The notes under the pieces are model-generated. The model was not told where the DNA came from, did not search any database, and saw only the letters and a program-made list of their open reading frames with translations. This document shows positions 52,646 through 62,297 of a stretch of DNA of 64,000 nt, piece after piece. The stretch comes from Thermohalobaculum sp963822985 (GTDB lineage: Bacteria > Pseudomonadota > Alphaproteobacteria > Rhodobacterales > Rhodobacteraceae), in assembly GCA_963822985.1 (NCBI GenBank), contig CAWGJU010000013.1, positions 1 through 64,000 on the forward strand. The letters run 5' to 3'. A program made the position numbers and the translations under genes. Position 1 is the first letter of the stretch. The number at the start of each line of letters is the position of its first letter.

Positions 52646-55139
52646 TCACATGCGGACCCGCTCGGCGCCGGGATCATAGAGCGGCCGCAAGGACGCATCA
52701 GCGGCGACCCGCGTCCCGGCGATTTCGATCTGGTAGGCCGAGGCCAGGAGCTGTTCCGCGCTCTCGCCCGCGCAGGGGACATAGCCCAGGCCGATCGCAG
52801 CGCCCAGATGATGCCCATAAGCGCCCGATGTCAGGTAGGAGACGATCTCGCCGTCCCGCAGGATCGGCTCATTGTGGTAGAGCATCGGCTCGGGGTCGCG
52901 CAGACGGAACTGCACCATCCGCCGTCCCAGGCCCTGCTGCTTCTTCGCCAGCACCGCCTCGCGGCCGATGAAGTCGCCATAGCGTGACGGAGCCTTGCCG
53001 GGCTTGACGGCAAAGCCGAGGCCCGCCTCCAGCACATGGTCCTCGTCCGAGATATCGTGCCCGAAATGCCGGAACGCCTTTTCGATCCTGCAGCTGTCGA
53101 GCACATGCAGCCCGCAGAGCTTCAGCCCGTGCGCGCGGCCCTCCTCCTCGATCGCCTCGAAGACATGCGCGGCCATGTCCGAGGCGACGTAGACCTCCCA
53201 GCCGAGCTCGCCGACAAAGGTGACCCGGTGCAGCCTGGGCGAGACCCATGCCCAGCTCCACCTCCCTCGCGCTGCCGAATGGGAAGGCGTCGTTGTCGAG
53301 CGGCTGGCCGCAGATCGGCTGCAGCACTTCGCGCGCCTTCGGCCCCATGACCGACAGCACCGCCTCGCCGGCGCTGACGTCCAGAACGGTGCAATGCGCG
53401 CCCTCGGGCACGTGGCGCCTGATCCATGTCAGGTCGCGGACCAGCGTGGCGCCCGGGGTGACGACCAGGAACGAGTCCGGCCCCAGCCGCGTCACCGTCA
53501 CGTCCGCCTCGATCCCGGCGCGCGCGTTCAGGAACTGCGTGTAGACGATCCGGCCGACGGGCACGCGGATGTCGGCCCCGCAGATGCGCTGCAGCACCTC
53601 CTCGGCGTCCGCGCCCTCGACCCTGATCTTGCCGAAGCTCGACATGTCGAAGAGGCCGACGCCATTGCGCACGGCCAGGTGCTCCTCGGCAGCGTTCTCG
53701 AACCAGTTCTGCCGGCGCCAGGAATAGCGATACTCCCGCGCCTGGCCCTCCTTCGCGAACCAGTTGGCCCGCTCCCAGCCCGCCACCTCGCCGAAGACGG
53801 CGCCCCGCGCCTTCAGGTGCTCGTGGACGGGCGAGCGGCGGATGCCCCGCGCCGTCACCGGCTGCCGGTAGGGGAAATGGTCGGCATAGAGCAGCCCCAG
53901 CGTCTCGCTGACCCGCTCGCGCAGGTAGCGGCGGTTCCGCTGGAAGGGCTGCGCCCGGCGGATGTCGACGTCCCAGAGGTCGAAGGGCGGCTGCCCGTCC
54001 TCCAGCCACTGGGCCAGCGCATAGCCCGCGCCCCCCGACGAGATGATGCCGATCGAGTTGTAGCCGCAGGCCATCCAGAAGCCGCGGCACTCCGGCGCCT
54101 CACCGAGATAGTAGCGGTCGTCCGGGGTGAAGCTCTCCGGCCCGTTAAAGAAGGTGTGGATGCCCGCCTCGGCCAGCATCGGCATGCGGCGGACGCCCAT
54201 TTCGAGGATCGGCTCGAAATGCTCGATGTCCTCGGGCAGCTGGTCGAAGCAGAACGCGTCAGGAATGCCCGCGCCCGGCACCGGCCAGGGCTTGGCCACC
54301 GGCTCGAAGGCGCCCAGCATCATCTTGCCGGCGTCCTCCTTGTAATAGGCGCACTCGTCCGGAACCCGCAGAACGGGCAGCTGCGTCAGCCCAGCGATCG
54401 GCTCGGTCACGATGTAGAAATGCTCGCAGGCATGGAGCGGCACGCCGACGCCAGCCATGGCGCCGACCTCGCGCGCCCACATGCCGGCGCAGTTGACGAC
54501 GATGTCCGTCGTAATGGCCCCTCGCGCCTCGACGCCCGAACCATCGCTGGCCCAGTCCACGCCGGTAACGCGCCCGTCCTGCCGTCGCACGTCGGTGACC
54601 CGCACCCCCTCGACGATCCGCGCGCCGCGGTTGCGCGCGCCCTTGGCCAGCGCCAGCGCGATGTTGGCCGGGTCGCACTGGCCGTCGCCCGGCAGGTGGA
54701 CGGCCGCGATCACGTCGGCGACGTTCAGATGCGGGTAGAGCTCGTTGACGTCCTCCGGCCCGATCTCGTGCACCTCGACACCGAAGGCCCGCGCCAGCGA
54801 GGCATTGCGCAGGATTTCTTCCCGCCGTTCATCGGTCAGCGCGACGGTGATCGAGCCGTTCCGCCGAATGCCGGTGGCGACGCCCGTCTCCGCCTCGAGC
54901 TGGTGGTAAAGGTCGACCGAGTACTTGGCCAGCCGCGTCATGTTCTGGTTGTGCCGCAGCTGGCCGATCAGCCCCGCCGCATGCCAGGTCGTGCCGCAGG
55001 TCAGCTGCTTGCGCTCGAGCAGCACCACGTCCTTCCAGCCGAGCTTGGCCAGATGGTAGGCGACCGAGCAGCCCGAGACGCCGCCGCCAATGATGACGGC
55101 GCGGGCGTGCGTCGGGATCCCAAAGCTTGTGTCAGCCAT
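52646..55139 (-). pseudogene. FAD-GcvT demethylating dehydrogenase (dimethylglycine/sarcosine dehydrogenase-like), one frameshift
   Basis: The N-terminal DAO domain has the FAD motif IIGGGVSGCSVAYHLAKLGW and the flavinylation-like LTCGTTWHAAGLIGQLR. The FAO_M linker follows (SPVHEHLKARGAVFGEVAGWERANWF), then the folate-binding GcvT domain (FDMSSFGKIRVEG, ADVTVTRLGPDSFLVVTPG). Near 53245 the frame shifts; the other frame continues RVTFVGELGWEVYVASDMAAHV, DSCRIEKAFRHFGHDIS and GREAVLAKKQQGLGRR to the end at 52646. Joined length is ~830 residues, as in the family. It would oxidatively demethylate an N-methylglycine and pass the one-carbon unit to tetrahydrofolate. The start overlaps the homocysteine methyltransferase gene by 8 bp. 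Confidence 0.92.
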
Positions 55140-56082
55140 CGAGAGAGGCCCCCGGAGCGGCCGTGACGTCGCAGGCTATGGCGTGCCCGGCCGCGCCCAG
55201 CCGCCGGGCCAGCTCGGCGATGTGCGCCGGGCCCACCTCGCAGCAGCCGCCGACGATGCGGGCGCCGGACGCGACCCAGCCCATGGCGAAGTCGGCATAG
55301 GCCGCCGGGTCCAGATCCTCGCGCGCCTTCAGCATGTCCACGGTCTGGCCCAGCGTGAAGGCGGCCGGAATCGGCTGGAAGCCGTTGGCATAGCCGCCGG
55401 CCGGGCGCCCGGTCGCCACCAGCGCCGGCATGGCCGCCGACACCACCTCCGGCGGGCAGCAGTTCACCAGCAGCGCCTCAACGGGCAGGCCCTCCAGCGC
55501 CGCGACGGCCGCGCCGATCGTCTCGCCGCTACGCAGCCGGGGCGCGCCGTCCGGTCCCAGCGTCTCGGACAATGTCCACGAGACCCAGACCGGCCGCCCC
55601 GTCTCGGCGGCCGCGGTGGCTGCGGCGCGCGCCTCGCCGGCCTTGGACATCGTCTCGCAGAGGAACAGGTCGACATGCGGCGCCTCGAGCGCGGCGATCT
55701 GCCGGTACTCGGCCAGCAGCTCGTCTTCGGGCGGCAGCAGCTCGGGGTGATACGAGCCGACCAGCGGCGGCAGGCAGCCGGCGATCCGCGCCCCGTCCCC
55801 GACGGCGCCCACCGCGTCGCGCGCGGCCCGCGCAAGCTCGATGGCGCGGCGCTGCAGCGGCTCGAACCGATCCTCCATGCCGAACTTGGCGAACCGGCTG
55901 GGCGTCGTCGAGTAGCTGTTCAGCGTGATGACGCGGGCGCCGGCGCGCAGATAGTCCTCGTGCACGGCCTGCACGATCTCGGGCTCGTGCATCATCACAT
56001 GGGCCGACCATTGCGGATGCGCCGGCTGCAAGGAGCGGTGGACCAGCTCCTGCCCCATGCCGCCGTCGAGCAGGACGATCAT
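55132..56082 (-). CDS. Homocysteine S-methyltransferase family protein (BHMT-like)
   Basis: The 316-residue TIM-barrel protein shows LLDGGMGQEL at the N-terminus, ITLNSYSTTPSRF, and the zinc-binding cysteines in ALLVNCCPPE and VGGCCEVGP, the G-x-x-C...G-G-C-C arrangement of the family. It transfers a methyl group to homocysteine from glycine betaine, S-methylmethionine or a similar donor. Being sandwiched by overlaps between two dimethylglycine/sarcosine-dehydrogenase-like genes (ATGA overlap upstream, 8-bp overlap downstream), a betaine-type donor producing dimethylglycine is the most attractive reading. The donor is inferred, not shown. Confidence 0.92.
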   Translation of the reverse strand: MIVLLDGGMGQELVHRSLQPAHPQWSAHVMMHEPEIVQAVHEDYLRAGARVITLNSYSTTPSRFAKFGMEDRFEPLQRRAIELARAARDAVGAVGDGARIAGCLPPLVGSYHPELLPPEDELLAEYRQIAALEAPHVDLFLCETMSKAGEARAAATAAAETGRPVWVSWTLSETLGPDGAPRLRSGETIGAAVAALEGLPVEALLVNCCPPEVVSAAMPALVATGRPAGGYANGFQPIPAAFTLGQTVDMLKAREDLDPAAYADFAMGWVASGARIVGGCCEVGPAHIAELARRLGAAGHAIACDVTAAPGASLDG

Positions 56083-58514
56083 GCGCGAATCCTCTCGTTC
56101 TCCGGGTCCCAGAGCGGGCGGTCGGGCTGGACCGTCGCCGGGAATCGCTCGCCGTAGATCTCGACCTCCAGCCGCGTGCCCGGCTCGGCGCAGTCGGCGC
56201 GCACCGTGCCGAGCGCGATCGAGGCGCCGACGCGATAGCCCCAGGCGCCGGACGTGGTCTCGCCCACCACCTCGCCGTTCCGCCAGACGGTCGACATATA
56301 GGGCGCGTCATAGGCGCCCGCCTCGACGATCATCGGCACGAAGCGTTTTGCCACCCCGCGCTGCTTCTCGGCCAGCAGAGCCGCCTTGCCGACGAAATCG
56401 GGCTTGTCCCAGCGGATGAAGCGCTCGAGCCCGCCCTGCAGCAGCGTGTAGTCGGTGGAGAGATCGCCCTTCCAGGCGCGATAGCCCTTCTCGATCCTGA
56501 GCGAGTCGAGCGCGAACATGCCAAACGGCACGGCGCCCGCGCCGAGGATCGCGTCCCAGACGGCCGGCGTATCGGCGATCTTCGAATGCACCTCCCAGCC
56601 CAGTTCGCCAGCGAACGAGACGCGGACAAGCTGCACCCATGCCTCGCCGATCTTCGCCGACTGGTGCGTCAGCCAGGGTTTCGACAGGTCCGCATCGCTG
56701 ATCCGGCCCAGCACCTCGCGCGAGGCGGGTCCGGTGACGATCTGGCAGTCGAAGGCCTCGGTCACGTCCGCGATGGCAATGCCCGCATCAGGCGGCAGGT
56801 GCCGCTCCAGCCACTCGCGGTCGTGCCATTCGGCGGTCGCCGCGGTGATCAGCATCATCTGCCCCTCGGCGATGCGCACAATCGACATCTCGGTGACGAT
56901 CCGGCCGCGCGTGTCGGGGAAATAGGCGAGTCCGATCCGGCCCACGGACGGCACCCGCCCGGCGATCAGCCCGTCCAGCCACGCGGCCGCCCGCTCGCCG
57001 CGCAGCATGAAGCGCGAGAAGCCCGGCAGGTCCAGCACGCCGCAAGCGTCGCGCACCGCCTCGCACTCCTCGCGGATGCGCGGCTCCCATGGGCCGGCAC
57101 GGCCCCAGGTCTCGGTTGCCTCCTCGCGGGTGTCGTCGCCCGGACCAGCGTACCAGAGCGCGCGCTCCCAGCCGTTATAGGCGCCCATCTGCCCGCCGAG
57201 CGCGACGACGCGGTCGTGCACGGGCGAGAGCCGCTTCGGCCGCCCGGCCGGCCAGGCGTGCCGAGGAAAATGCATGGCGTATTCGTGGCCATAGACCTCG
57301 CGCGCCTTCGCCACCGCGTAATTGCGGTCCACCCAACCGGTGAAGCGGCGCGGGTCGCAGGACCACATGTCCCATTCCGTGCCCCCTTCGACCACCCACT
57401 CGGCCAGCACCTTGCCCGCCCCGCCCGCCTGGCAGATGCCGAATGTGAAGACGCAGGCCTCGAAGGCGTTCGGCACGCCCGGCATCGGCCCGATGTTGGG
57501 GTTGCCGTCGGGCAGATAGGGGATCGGCCCGTTGATGACGCGCGAGATGCCCGCGCGGCCCAGCGCCGGCACGCGGGCCATCGCGTCCTCGAGCTGGAAC
57601 TCCAGCCGGTCGAGATCGTCGGGCCACAGCTGGAACGAGAAATCCTCGGGCATCGGGTATTCGGGGCTGACCCAATGCGCCCGGCAGTTGCGCTCATAGG
57701 GGCCAAGGTTGAAGCCGAACTTCTCCTGCCGAAGGTAGTAGGACAAATCCACGTCGCGCAGCAGCGGCAGCTTGGCACCGCTCGCCTCGGACCACTCGCG
57801 GACCTCGGGCACCTCCTCGAAGAGGATGTACTGGTGCGACATGGCGACGGCGTGCAGCTCGCGGCCAAACATCGCAGCGATCTCGCCCGCGCGATAGCCG
57901 GCGGCGTTCACGACGTACTCGGCGCGGACCTCGCCTTGCGGGGTCGAGACGGTCCATTCGCGCCCGTCCCAGCGCACGCCCGTCACCGGGCAGAAGCGCA
58001 CGATCCTGGCGCCGAGGTCGCGCGCGCCCTTGGCCAGCGCCTGCGTCAGCTGCGCCGGGTCGATGTCTCCGTCATAGGGGTCCCACAGCGCGCCTGCGAG
58101 ATCGTGTGTTTCGATGAAGGGGTACTTGCACTTGATCTCGCCGGGGCCGACGACCTCGATCTCCATACCCTGGTAGCGGCCCATGCCCCTGACGCGCTCG
58201 AACTCGAGCATGCGGTTGCGCGAATGCGCCAGCCGCAGCGAGCCCGTGACATGATAGTTCATCGGATAGCCGACGCGCTCGGCCAACTCCCGGTAGAGCT
58301 CGGCCGAATAGCGCTGCATGTTCATGATCGACCAGGAGGCGGAAAATGTGGGTACGTTGCCCGCGGCATGCCAGGTGCTGCCGCTGGTCAGCTCGTTCTT
58401 TTCCAGCAGCAGGCAGTCGGTCCACCCCGCCAGCGCCAGATGGTAGAGGCACGACGCGCCCACCGCGCCCCCGCCGATGACCACGACCCGCGCCGTCGAT
58501 GGAAGCTCCGCCAT
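56079..58514 (-). CDS. FAD-GcvT demethylating dehydrogenase (sarcosine/dimethylglycine dehydrogenase-like)
   Basis: This intact 811-residue protein has a DAO domain with VVIGGGAVGASCLYHLALAGW, ELTSGSTWHAAGNVPTFS, and QLTQALAKGARDLGARI. The linker domain has LSPVHDRVVALGGQMGAYNGWERALW, and the GcvT domain has LDLPGFSRFMLRGERAAAWLD, VRVSFAGELGWEVH, DSLRIEKGYRAWKGDLS and GKAALLAEKQRG. It is first in a minus-strand operon with the homocysteine methyltransferase and the second, similar dehydrogenase. It should oxidise an N-methyl amine and load formaldehyde onto tetrahydrofolate. The two dehydrogenases differ enough to suggest successive substrates, for example dimethylglycine and sarcosine. Confidence 0.94.
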   Translation of the reverse strand: MAELPSTARVVVIGGGAVGASCLYHLALAGWTDCLLLEKNELTSGSTWHAAGNVPTFSASWSIMNMQRYSAELYRELAERVGYPMNYHVTGSLRLAHSRNRMLEFERVRGMGRYQGMEIEVVGPGEIKCKYPFIETHDLAGALWDPYDGDIDPAQLTQALAKGARDLGARIVRFCPVTGVRWDGREWTVSTPQGEVRAEYVVNAAGYRAGEIAAMFGRELHAVAMSHQYILFEEVPEVREWSEASGAKLPLLRDVDLSYYLRQEKFGFNLGPYERNCRAHWVSPEYPMPEDFSFQLWPDDLDRLEFQLEDAMARVPALGRAGISRVINGPIPYLPDGNPNIGPMPGVPNAFEACVFTFGICQAGGAGKVLAEWVVEGGTEWDMWSCDPRRFTGWVDRNYAVAKAREVYGHEYAMHFPRHAWPAGRPKRLSPVHDRVVALGGQMGAYNGWERALWYAGPGDDTREEATETWGRAGPWEPRIREECEAVRDACGVLDLPGFSRFMLRGERAAAWLDGLIAGRVPSVGRIGLAYFPDTRGRIVTEMSIVRIAEGQMMLITAATAEWHDREWLERHLPPDAGIAIADVTEAFDCQIVTGPASREVLGRISDADLSKPWLTHQSAKIGEAWVQLVRVSFAGELGWEVHSKIADTPAVWDAILGAGAVPFGMFALDSLRIEKGYRAWKGDLSTDYTLLQGGLERFIRWDKPDFVGKAALLAEKQRGVAKRFVPMIVEAGAYDAPYMSTVWRNGEVVGETTSGAWGYRVGASIALGTVRADCAEPGTRLEVEIYGERFPATVQPDRPLWDPENERIRA

Positions 58515-58721
58515 CCGCTCCTCCCCCGCCGCTGCCCACGCGGACCCTGCCCCTTCCGCACGAGCTTTGCCATACGCCGATCCCCCGCCATAGTGCCAGA
58601 GAATCTCCGTGGCCGCGAAAGCTGGCGGACATATGCACTTGGCGCTCGGCGCCCTTGCCGCACGACGGCCCGGAGGATCAGCATCAGCGGCGGCGCGAGC
58701 GGCCGCATTGGAGGGACGCGC
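58515..58721. promoter_or_regulatory. Divergent promoter region
   Basis: Roughly 200 bp separate the divergent dehydrogenase operon and the Cys/Met PLP-enzyme gene. No clear operator was identified; a TTGGAGGGA ribosome site for the plus-strand gene lies at 58708-58716. Confidence 0.45.
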
Positions 58722-59921
58722 TTGACCAACTCAACCGACCACCGCTCGATCGTTCGCCGGCAGGGCGTGCCGCCCTCCGTCTCGCGGCCCGTCGTGACGC
58801 CGATCTTTCCCTCGGTCGTCTATCGCTCGACCGATGCCGATGAGCTCGACGCCCAGTACGAAGGGCGAGCGCAGGGCTACACCTATGCGCGGGAGGGGCA
58901 CCCGAACGCCACCGTGCTGGGCGAGAAGGTCGACTGGCTCGAGGGCGTGACGCCGGAGATGGGCCACGGCACCGTCACCGGCTCGGGCATGGGGGCGGTT
59001 GCGGCGCTTTTCCTGGGCCTGCTGCGCGCAGGCGACCACATCGTCGCCGGCGATCAGCTCTATGGCCGCTCGCTCCGGCTGCTGCGGCAGGACCTGCCGC
59101 GCCTCGGCTTCGAGGCGAGCTTTGCCGATCCGACGGACGCGGCCGCCTTCGCGCGCGCGATTCGGCCCGAGACGCGGATGCTGCTGGTCGAGGTCGTCTC
59201 GAACCCGACGCTGCGCGTCGCCGACATGGAGGGCATCGCCCGGCTGGCCCGCGAGCGCGGCTTGATTCTCGCCGTCGACAACACCTTCACCACGCCGCGC
59301 GCCTATCAGCCGTTCGCGGACGGGGCGGATGTCGTCATCCACTCGCTGACCAAGCTGCTCGCCGGGCATTCCGACGTGACGCTCGGCTGGATCGCCGCCC
59401 GCACGCCCGAGATGAACCGGGCGCTCTACGACGCCATCGTCACCTGGGGCATGACGCCCAGCCCCTTCGACTGCTGGCTGGCCGAGCGCGGGCTGCACAG
59501 CTTCCAGCTGCGCTATGACCGGGCCGAGGCGAACGCCAAGCGGCTCGCCGACGCGCTGGCCGGCACGTTGGGCGTCGAGCGCGTGCTCTATCCCGGGCGC
59601 GCCGAACACCCGGACCACAACCGCGCCTTGGCGCTGCTGGGCGAGCGCACCGGCAACATGGTCAGCTTCCGCCTCGACGGCGGGCGCGAGGTGGTCAACC
59701 GCTTCCTGCGGGCGGCCGAGCACGTCGCCTTCGCGCCCACGCTCGGCGACATCGGCACGACGCTGTCGCACCCGGCCAGCTCGTCGCATCGCGGCCTGGC
59801 GCCGGAAGCCCGCGAAACGCTCGGCATCAGCGAGGGCTTCATCCGCGCCAGTGTCGGCTGCGAGGACCCCGAGCAGCTGACGGCCGAGATCCTGGCCGCC
59901 GTCGGCGCCGCCCGCGGCTAG
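58722..59921 (+). CDS. Cystathionine gamma-synthase/beta-lyase family PLP enzyme
   Basis: The start is a TTG at 58722 behind GGAGG with good spacing; the frame is open far upstream but that part is antisense to the dehydrogenase gene. The 399-residue protein has AQGYTYAREGHPNATVLGEKV, TGSGMGAVAALFLGLLRAGDH, VEVVSNPTLRVADM, LAVDNTFTTPRAYQP, and the PLP lysine in DVVIHSLTKLLAGHSDVTLG. It ends in a family C-terminus (TLGDIGTTLSHPASSSHRG, IRASVGCEDPEQL). It handles cystathionine, methionine or O-acyl-homoserine type substrates. Placed beside homocysteine methyltransferase, a role in the methionine/homocysteine cycle is likely. Confidence 0.93.
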   Translation: MTNSTDHRSIVRRQGVPPSVSRPVVTPIFPSVVYRSTDADELDAQYEGRAQGYTYAREGHPNATVLGEKVDWLEGVTPEMGHGTVTGSGMGAVAALFLGLLRAGDHIVAGDQLYGRSLRLLRQDLPRLGFEASFADPTDAAAFARAIRPETRMLLVEVVSNPTLRVADMEGIARLARERGLILAVDNTFTTPRAYQPFADGADVVIHSLTKLLAGHSDVTLGWIAARTPEMNRALYDAIVTWGMTPSPFDCWLAERGLHSFQLRYDRAEANAKRLADALAGTLGVERVLYPGRAEHPDHNRALALLGERTGNMVSFRLDGGREVVNRFLRAAEHVAFAPTLGDIGTTLSHPASSSHRGLAPEARETLGISEGFIRASVGCEDPEQLTAEILAAVGAARG

Positions 59922-59930
59922 GCCGGCGCC

Positions 59931-60398
59931 ATGCTGACCAGGTGGATCCGCACGCCGATCGGCCAGCTCCGTGTGACCGAGGACAAAGAGGCGATCGTGT
60001 CGCTGTCCTGGCGCGGGTCAGGCAAAGACGCGCCCGGCGGCGACGAGTCGCCCCTGCTGCTCCGGGCCGAGCGCCAGCTCGATGCCTATTTCGCCAAGCG
60101 CCTGCAGGCCTTCGACCTGCCGCTCCGCCCGGCGGGCGACGCGCTGCAGCTGTCTGTCGCCGAGGCCATGCGCGCCATTCCCTTCGGCCTGACGCGGGAA
60201 TATGGCGAGATCGCCAGGTCGATCGGCGCCAGCCCGCGGGATGTCGGCGCCGCCTGTGGCCGGAACGCGATCGCCATCCTCATCCCGTGCCACAGGGTCG
60301 TCGGCGCGACGGGGCTGGGCGGCTTCTCCGCCCCTGGCGGCGTCGAGGCCAAGATCGCGCTGCTGCGCCATGAAGGCGCCTATTCGCTGTTGCTCTGA
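59931..60398 (+). CDS. ogt: Methylated-DNA--protein-cysteine methyltransferase
   Basis: The 155-residue protein has the catalytic domain of O6-alkylguanine transferases: IPFGLTREYGEIARSIGASPRDVGAACGRNAIAILIPCHRVVG, shortened here to its landmarks GRNAIAIL, PCHRVV (acceptor Cys) and GLGGFSAPGGVEAKIALL. The N-terminal domain is short, as in Ogt. It removes methyl groups from O6-methylguanine in a suicide reaction. It follows the PLP enzyme by 9 bp. Genes that generate formaldehyde and methyl donors nearby make a DNA-repair companion sensible, but this may be chance. Confidence 0.93.
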   Translation: MLTRWIRTPIGQLRVTEDKEAIVSLSWRGSGKDAPGGDESPLLLRAERQLDAYFAKRLQAFDLPLRPAGDALQLSVAEAMRAIPFGLTREYGEIARSIGASPRDVGAACGRNAIAILIPCHRVVGATGLGGFSAPGGVEAKIALLRHEGAYSLLL

Positions 60399-60499
60399 AA
60401 GCTGGGGTCGGGCTTGACTGGGGCGGGCGCGGTTCCAACCTGCCCGGGGCAGAACCCGCGGGGAAAAGTTCATGTACGTGCAAGTCGCCTTGGCGCACT

Positions 60500-61669
60500 G
60501 TGTCGGCTGAGGGGCTCCGCGCGCGCTTTCTCGCCGGCATGAGCCATGCCGCGACGACGGTGAACGTCGTCACGACCGACGGGCCGGCCGGGCGGGCGGG
60601 CGTCACCGTCTCGGCCATGACCTCGGTCAGCGCCGATACCGAGCGCCCGACGCTGCTCGTCTGCATCCACCGCAACAGCTCGGCCACCGCGGCGATCCTG
60701 GCCAACGGGGTCTTCGCGGTGAACGTCCTGCGCGACGACCAGTCCTGGATCTCGGACACCTTCGCCGGCAGGTTCCGGGCGGAGGTCGCCGACAAGTTCG
60801 ACTGCACCGAGTGGGTGCCCATGCCGTCCGGCGCGCCGCGCGTGGTCGACCCGCTCGTCGCCTTCGACTGCCGGCTGGTCTCGTCCGACCTGGTCGGCAC
60901 GCACCATGTCCTTTTCGGCGAGGTCGGCGACATCTTCATCGCCGAGCGCGGCTCGCCGCTGATCTATGCGCGCCGCGCCTATGGCGCCGCCGCCCGCATC
61001 GAGGCGGCGGGCTCGATCGGCGAGGGGCGCGCGGCCGCCGGGAACCGGCTGCGCCTCGCCTGCTTCCAGACGATCAGCGCCTTTGCGCTGCCGAGCCTTT
61101 TCCGCCGGCTGCGCGACGAGGCGCCCGAGCTGGAGGTGGCGCTGATCGAGGGCGACCAGGCGCGCATGCACGCAGCCCTGGGCGCGGGCGAGGCCGAGCT
61201 CGCGCTGATGTACGACGAGAACATCGCCGAGGGCCTGTGCCGCGAGCTGCTGGCCGAGCTGCCGCCCTATATTCTGCTGGCCGAGGACCACCCGCTTGCC
61301 GCCGCGCAAGCGCTGGCGGCCGAGGACCTGGCCGGGCAGCCCATGGTGCTGCTGAGCATGCCGCCCAGCCCCGACTATTTCCTGACGCTGCTGCGCGAGC
61401 AGGGGGTCGAGCCGGCGGTCGCCTACCGCTCGAACTCGATCGAGACGGTGCGCGGGCTGGTCGGCCAAGGGCTCGGCTATGCGCTGCTGGCCAGCCGGCC
61501 GGCCAGCGACGTGACCTATGACGGCCGGCGCCTCGTCAGCCGGCCGCTGGCATGGGCCGCGCGGCCGAGTCGGCTGATTCTGGTGCGCCGCCAAGGCGTC
61601 TCGCTTTCGCCCGCCGCCGAACGCTTCGCCTGGCTCTGCCGCGACGCGTTCGGCGCGGATCTGGACTGA
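60500..61669 (+). CDS. Flavin reductase domain fused to LysR-type substrate-binding domain
   Basis: The GTG at 60500 starts a 389-residue protein. Residues 5-165 are an FMN-binding flavin reductase domain (FLAGMSHAATTVNVVTTDG, GVTVSAMTSVSADTERPTLLVCI, FAVNVLRDDQ, CRLVSSDLVGTHHVLFGEV). Residues 185-385 are a LysR co-inducer-binding domain (LRLACFQTISAFALPSLFRRL, ALGAGEAELALMYDENI, LAEDHPLAAA, SNSIETVRGLVGQGLGYALL, PLAWAARPSRLILVRR). The LysR helix-turn-helix is absent, so it is probably not a transcription factor but a flavin reductase with a ligand-sensing module. Both halves are in one uninterrupted frame. Confidence 0.9.
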   Translation: MSAEGLRARFLAGMSHAATTVNVVTTDGPAGRAGVTVSAMTSVSADTERPTLLVCIHRNSSATAAILANGVFAVNVLRDDQSWISDTFAGRFRAEVADKFDCTEWVPMPSGAPRVVDPLVAFDCRLVSSDLVGTHHVLFGEVGDIFIAERGSPLIYARRAYGAAARIEAAGSIGEGRAAAGNRLRLACFQTISAFALPSLFRRLRDEAPELEVALIEGDQARMHAALGAGEAELALMYDENIAEGLCRELLAELPPYILLAEDHPLAAAQALAAEDLAGQPMVLLSMPPSPDYFLTLLREQGVEPAVAYRSNSIETVRGLVGQGLGYALLASRPASDVTYDGRRLVSRPLAWAARPSRLILVRRQGVSLSPAAERFAWLCRDAFGADLD

Positions 61670-61705
61670 GCAAATCTGGACTGAGCAGCGCCCAAAGGAT
61701 CAAGG

Positions 61706-62242
61706 ATGACGCACACACGCATTCGCCCCTTCAACACGCGCGACACCTATCCCGAGCAGCGCCTCGACAACGACCTTGCCCAGGCCGTGATCGCGCACGG
61801 GACGATGGTGTTCCTGCGCGGCCAGGTGGCGCAGGACCTCGACACGTCGCAGACGGTGGGCGTCGGCGACCCGGTCGAGCAGACGCACCAGGTCATGCGC
61901 AATATCCAGGGACTGATGGCGGAATGCGGGGCGGAGATGACCGACCTCTGCCGCGTCGTCGTCTACCTGACCGACATACGGCACCGCGAGGCGGTCTACA
62001 GGGCGATGGGCGGCTACCTCAAAGGCGTGCATCCGGTCTCGACGGGCATCGTCGTGCAGGCGCTGGCGCGGCCCGAATGGCTGGTCGAGATCGAGGCCAC
62101 CGCGGTCATCCCGCAAACGCCGCTGCCCGCCGAGCTCGACCCGAACCGCGCCGTGGCGGCCGCCGAGGCCGGGGCGGAGGCGGCGATCCCGCGCGAGGAG
62201 CCGCGCGCCCGGACGGTGGCGCCGCGGGAGACGGAGGAATGA
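61706..62242 (+). CDS. RidA family protein with C-terminal extension
   Basis: The 178-residue protein carries the RidA/YjgF core: IAHGTMVFLRGQVAQDL, DPVEQTHQVMRNIQGLMAECG, VVYLTDIRHREAVYRAM, and the substrate-binding tail PVSTGIVVQALARPEWLVEIEATAVI. RidA proteins hydrolyse reactive enamine/imine intermediates made by PLP enzymes or amine oxidases, which fits the neighbouring DadA-like oxidase and PLP genes. The last ~40 residues (Glu/Ala/Arg-rich) extend beyond the normal domain. It starts 36 bp after the flavin-reductase fusion gene on the same strand. Confidence 0.92.
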   Translation: MTHTRIRPFNTRDTYPEQRLDNDLAQAVIAHGTMVFLRGQVAQDLDTSQTVGVGDPVEQTHQVMRNIQGLMAECGAEMTDLCRVVVYLTDIRHREAVYRAMGGYLKGVHPVSTGIVVQALARPEWLVEIEATAVIPQTPLPAELDPNRAVAAAEAGAEAAIPREEPRARTVAPRETEE

Positions 62243-62297
62243 TCTGCCTCAGCATGGGCGAGCCGTTTCCATGGCCGTGCTTTCGCAGGGCCGCCGG

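Noticed and set aside
56586..58721. Very long plus-strand frame upstream of the Cys/Met PLP enzyme
   Set aside because: It is antisense to the FAD-GcvT dehydrogenase and has no family similarity; a TTG with a good ribosome site at 58722 is the sensible start.
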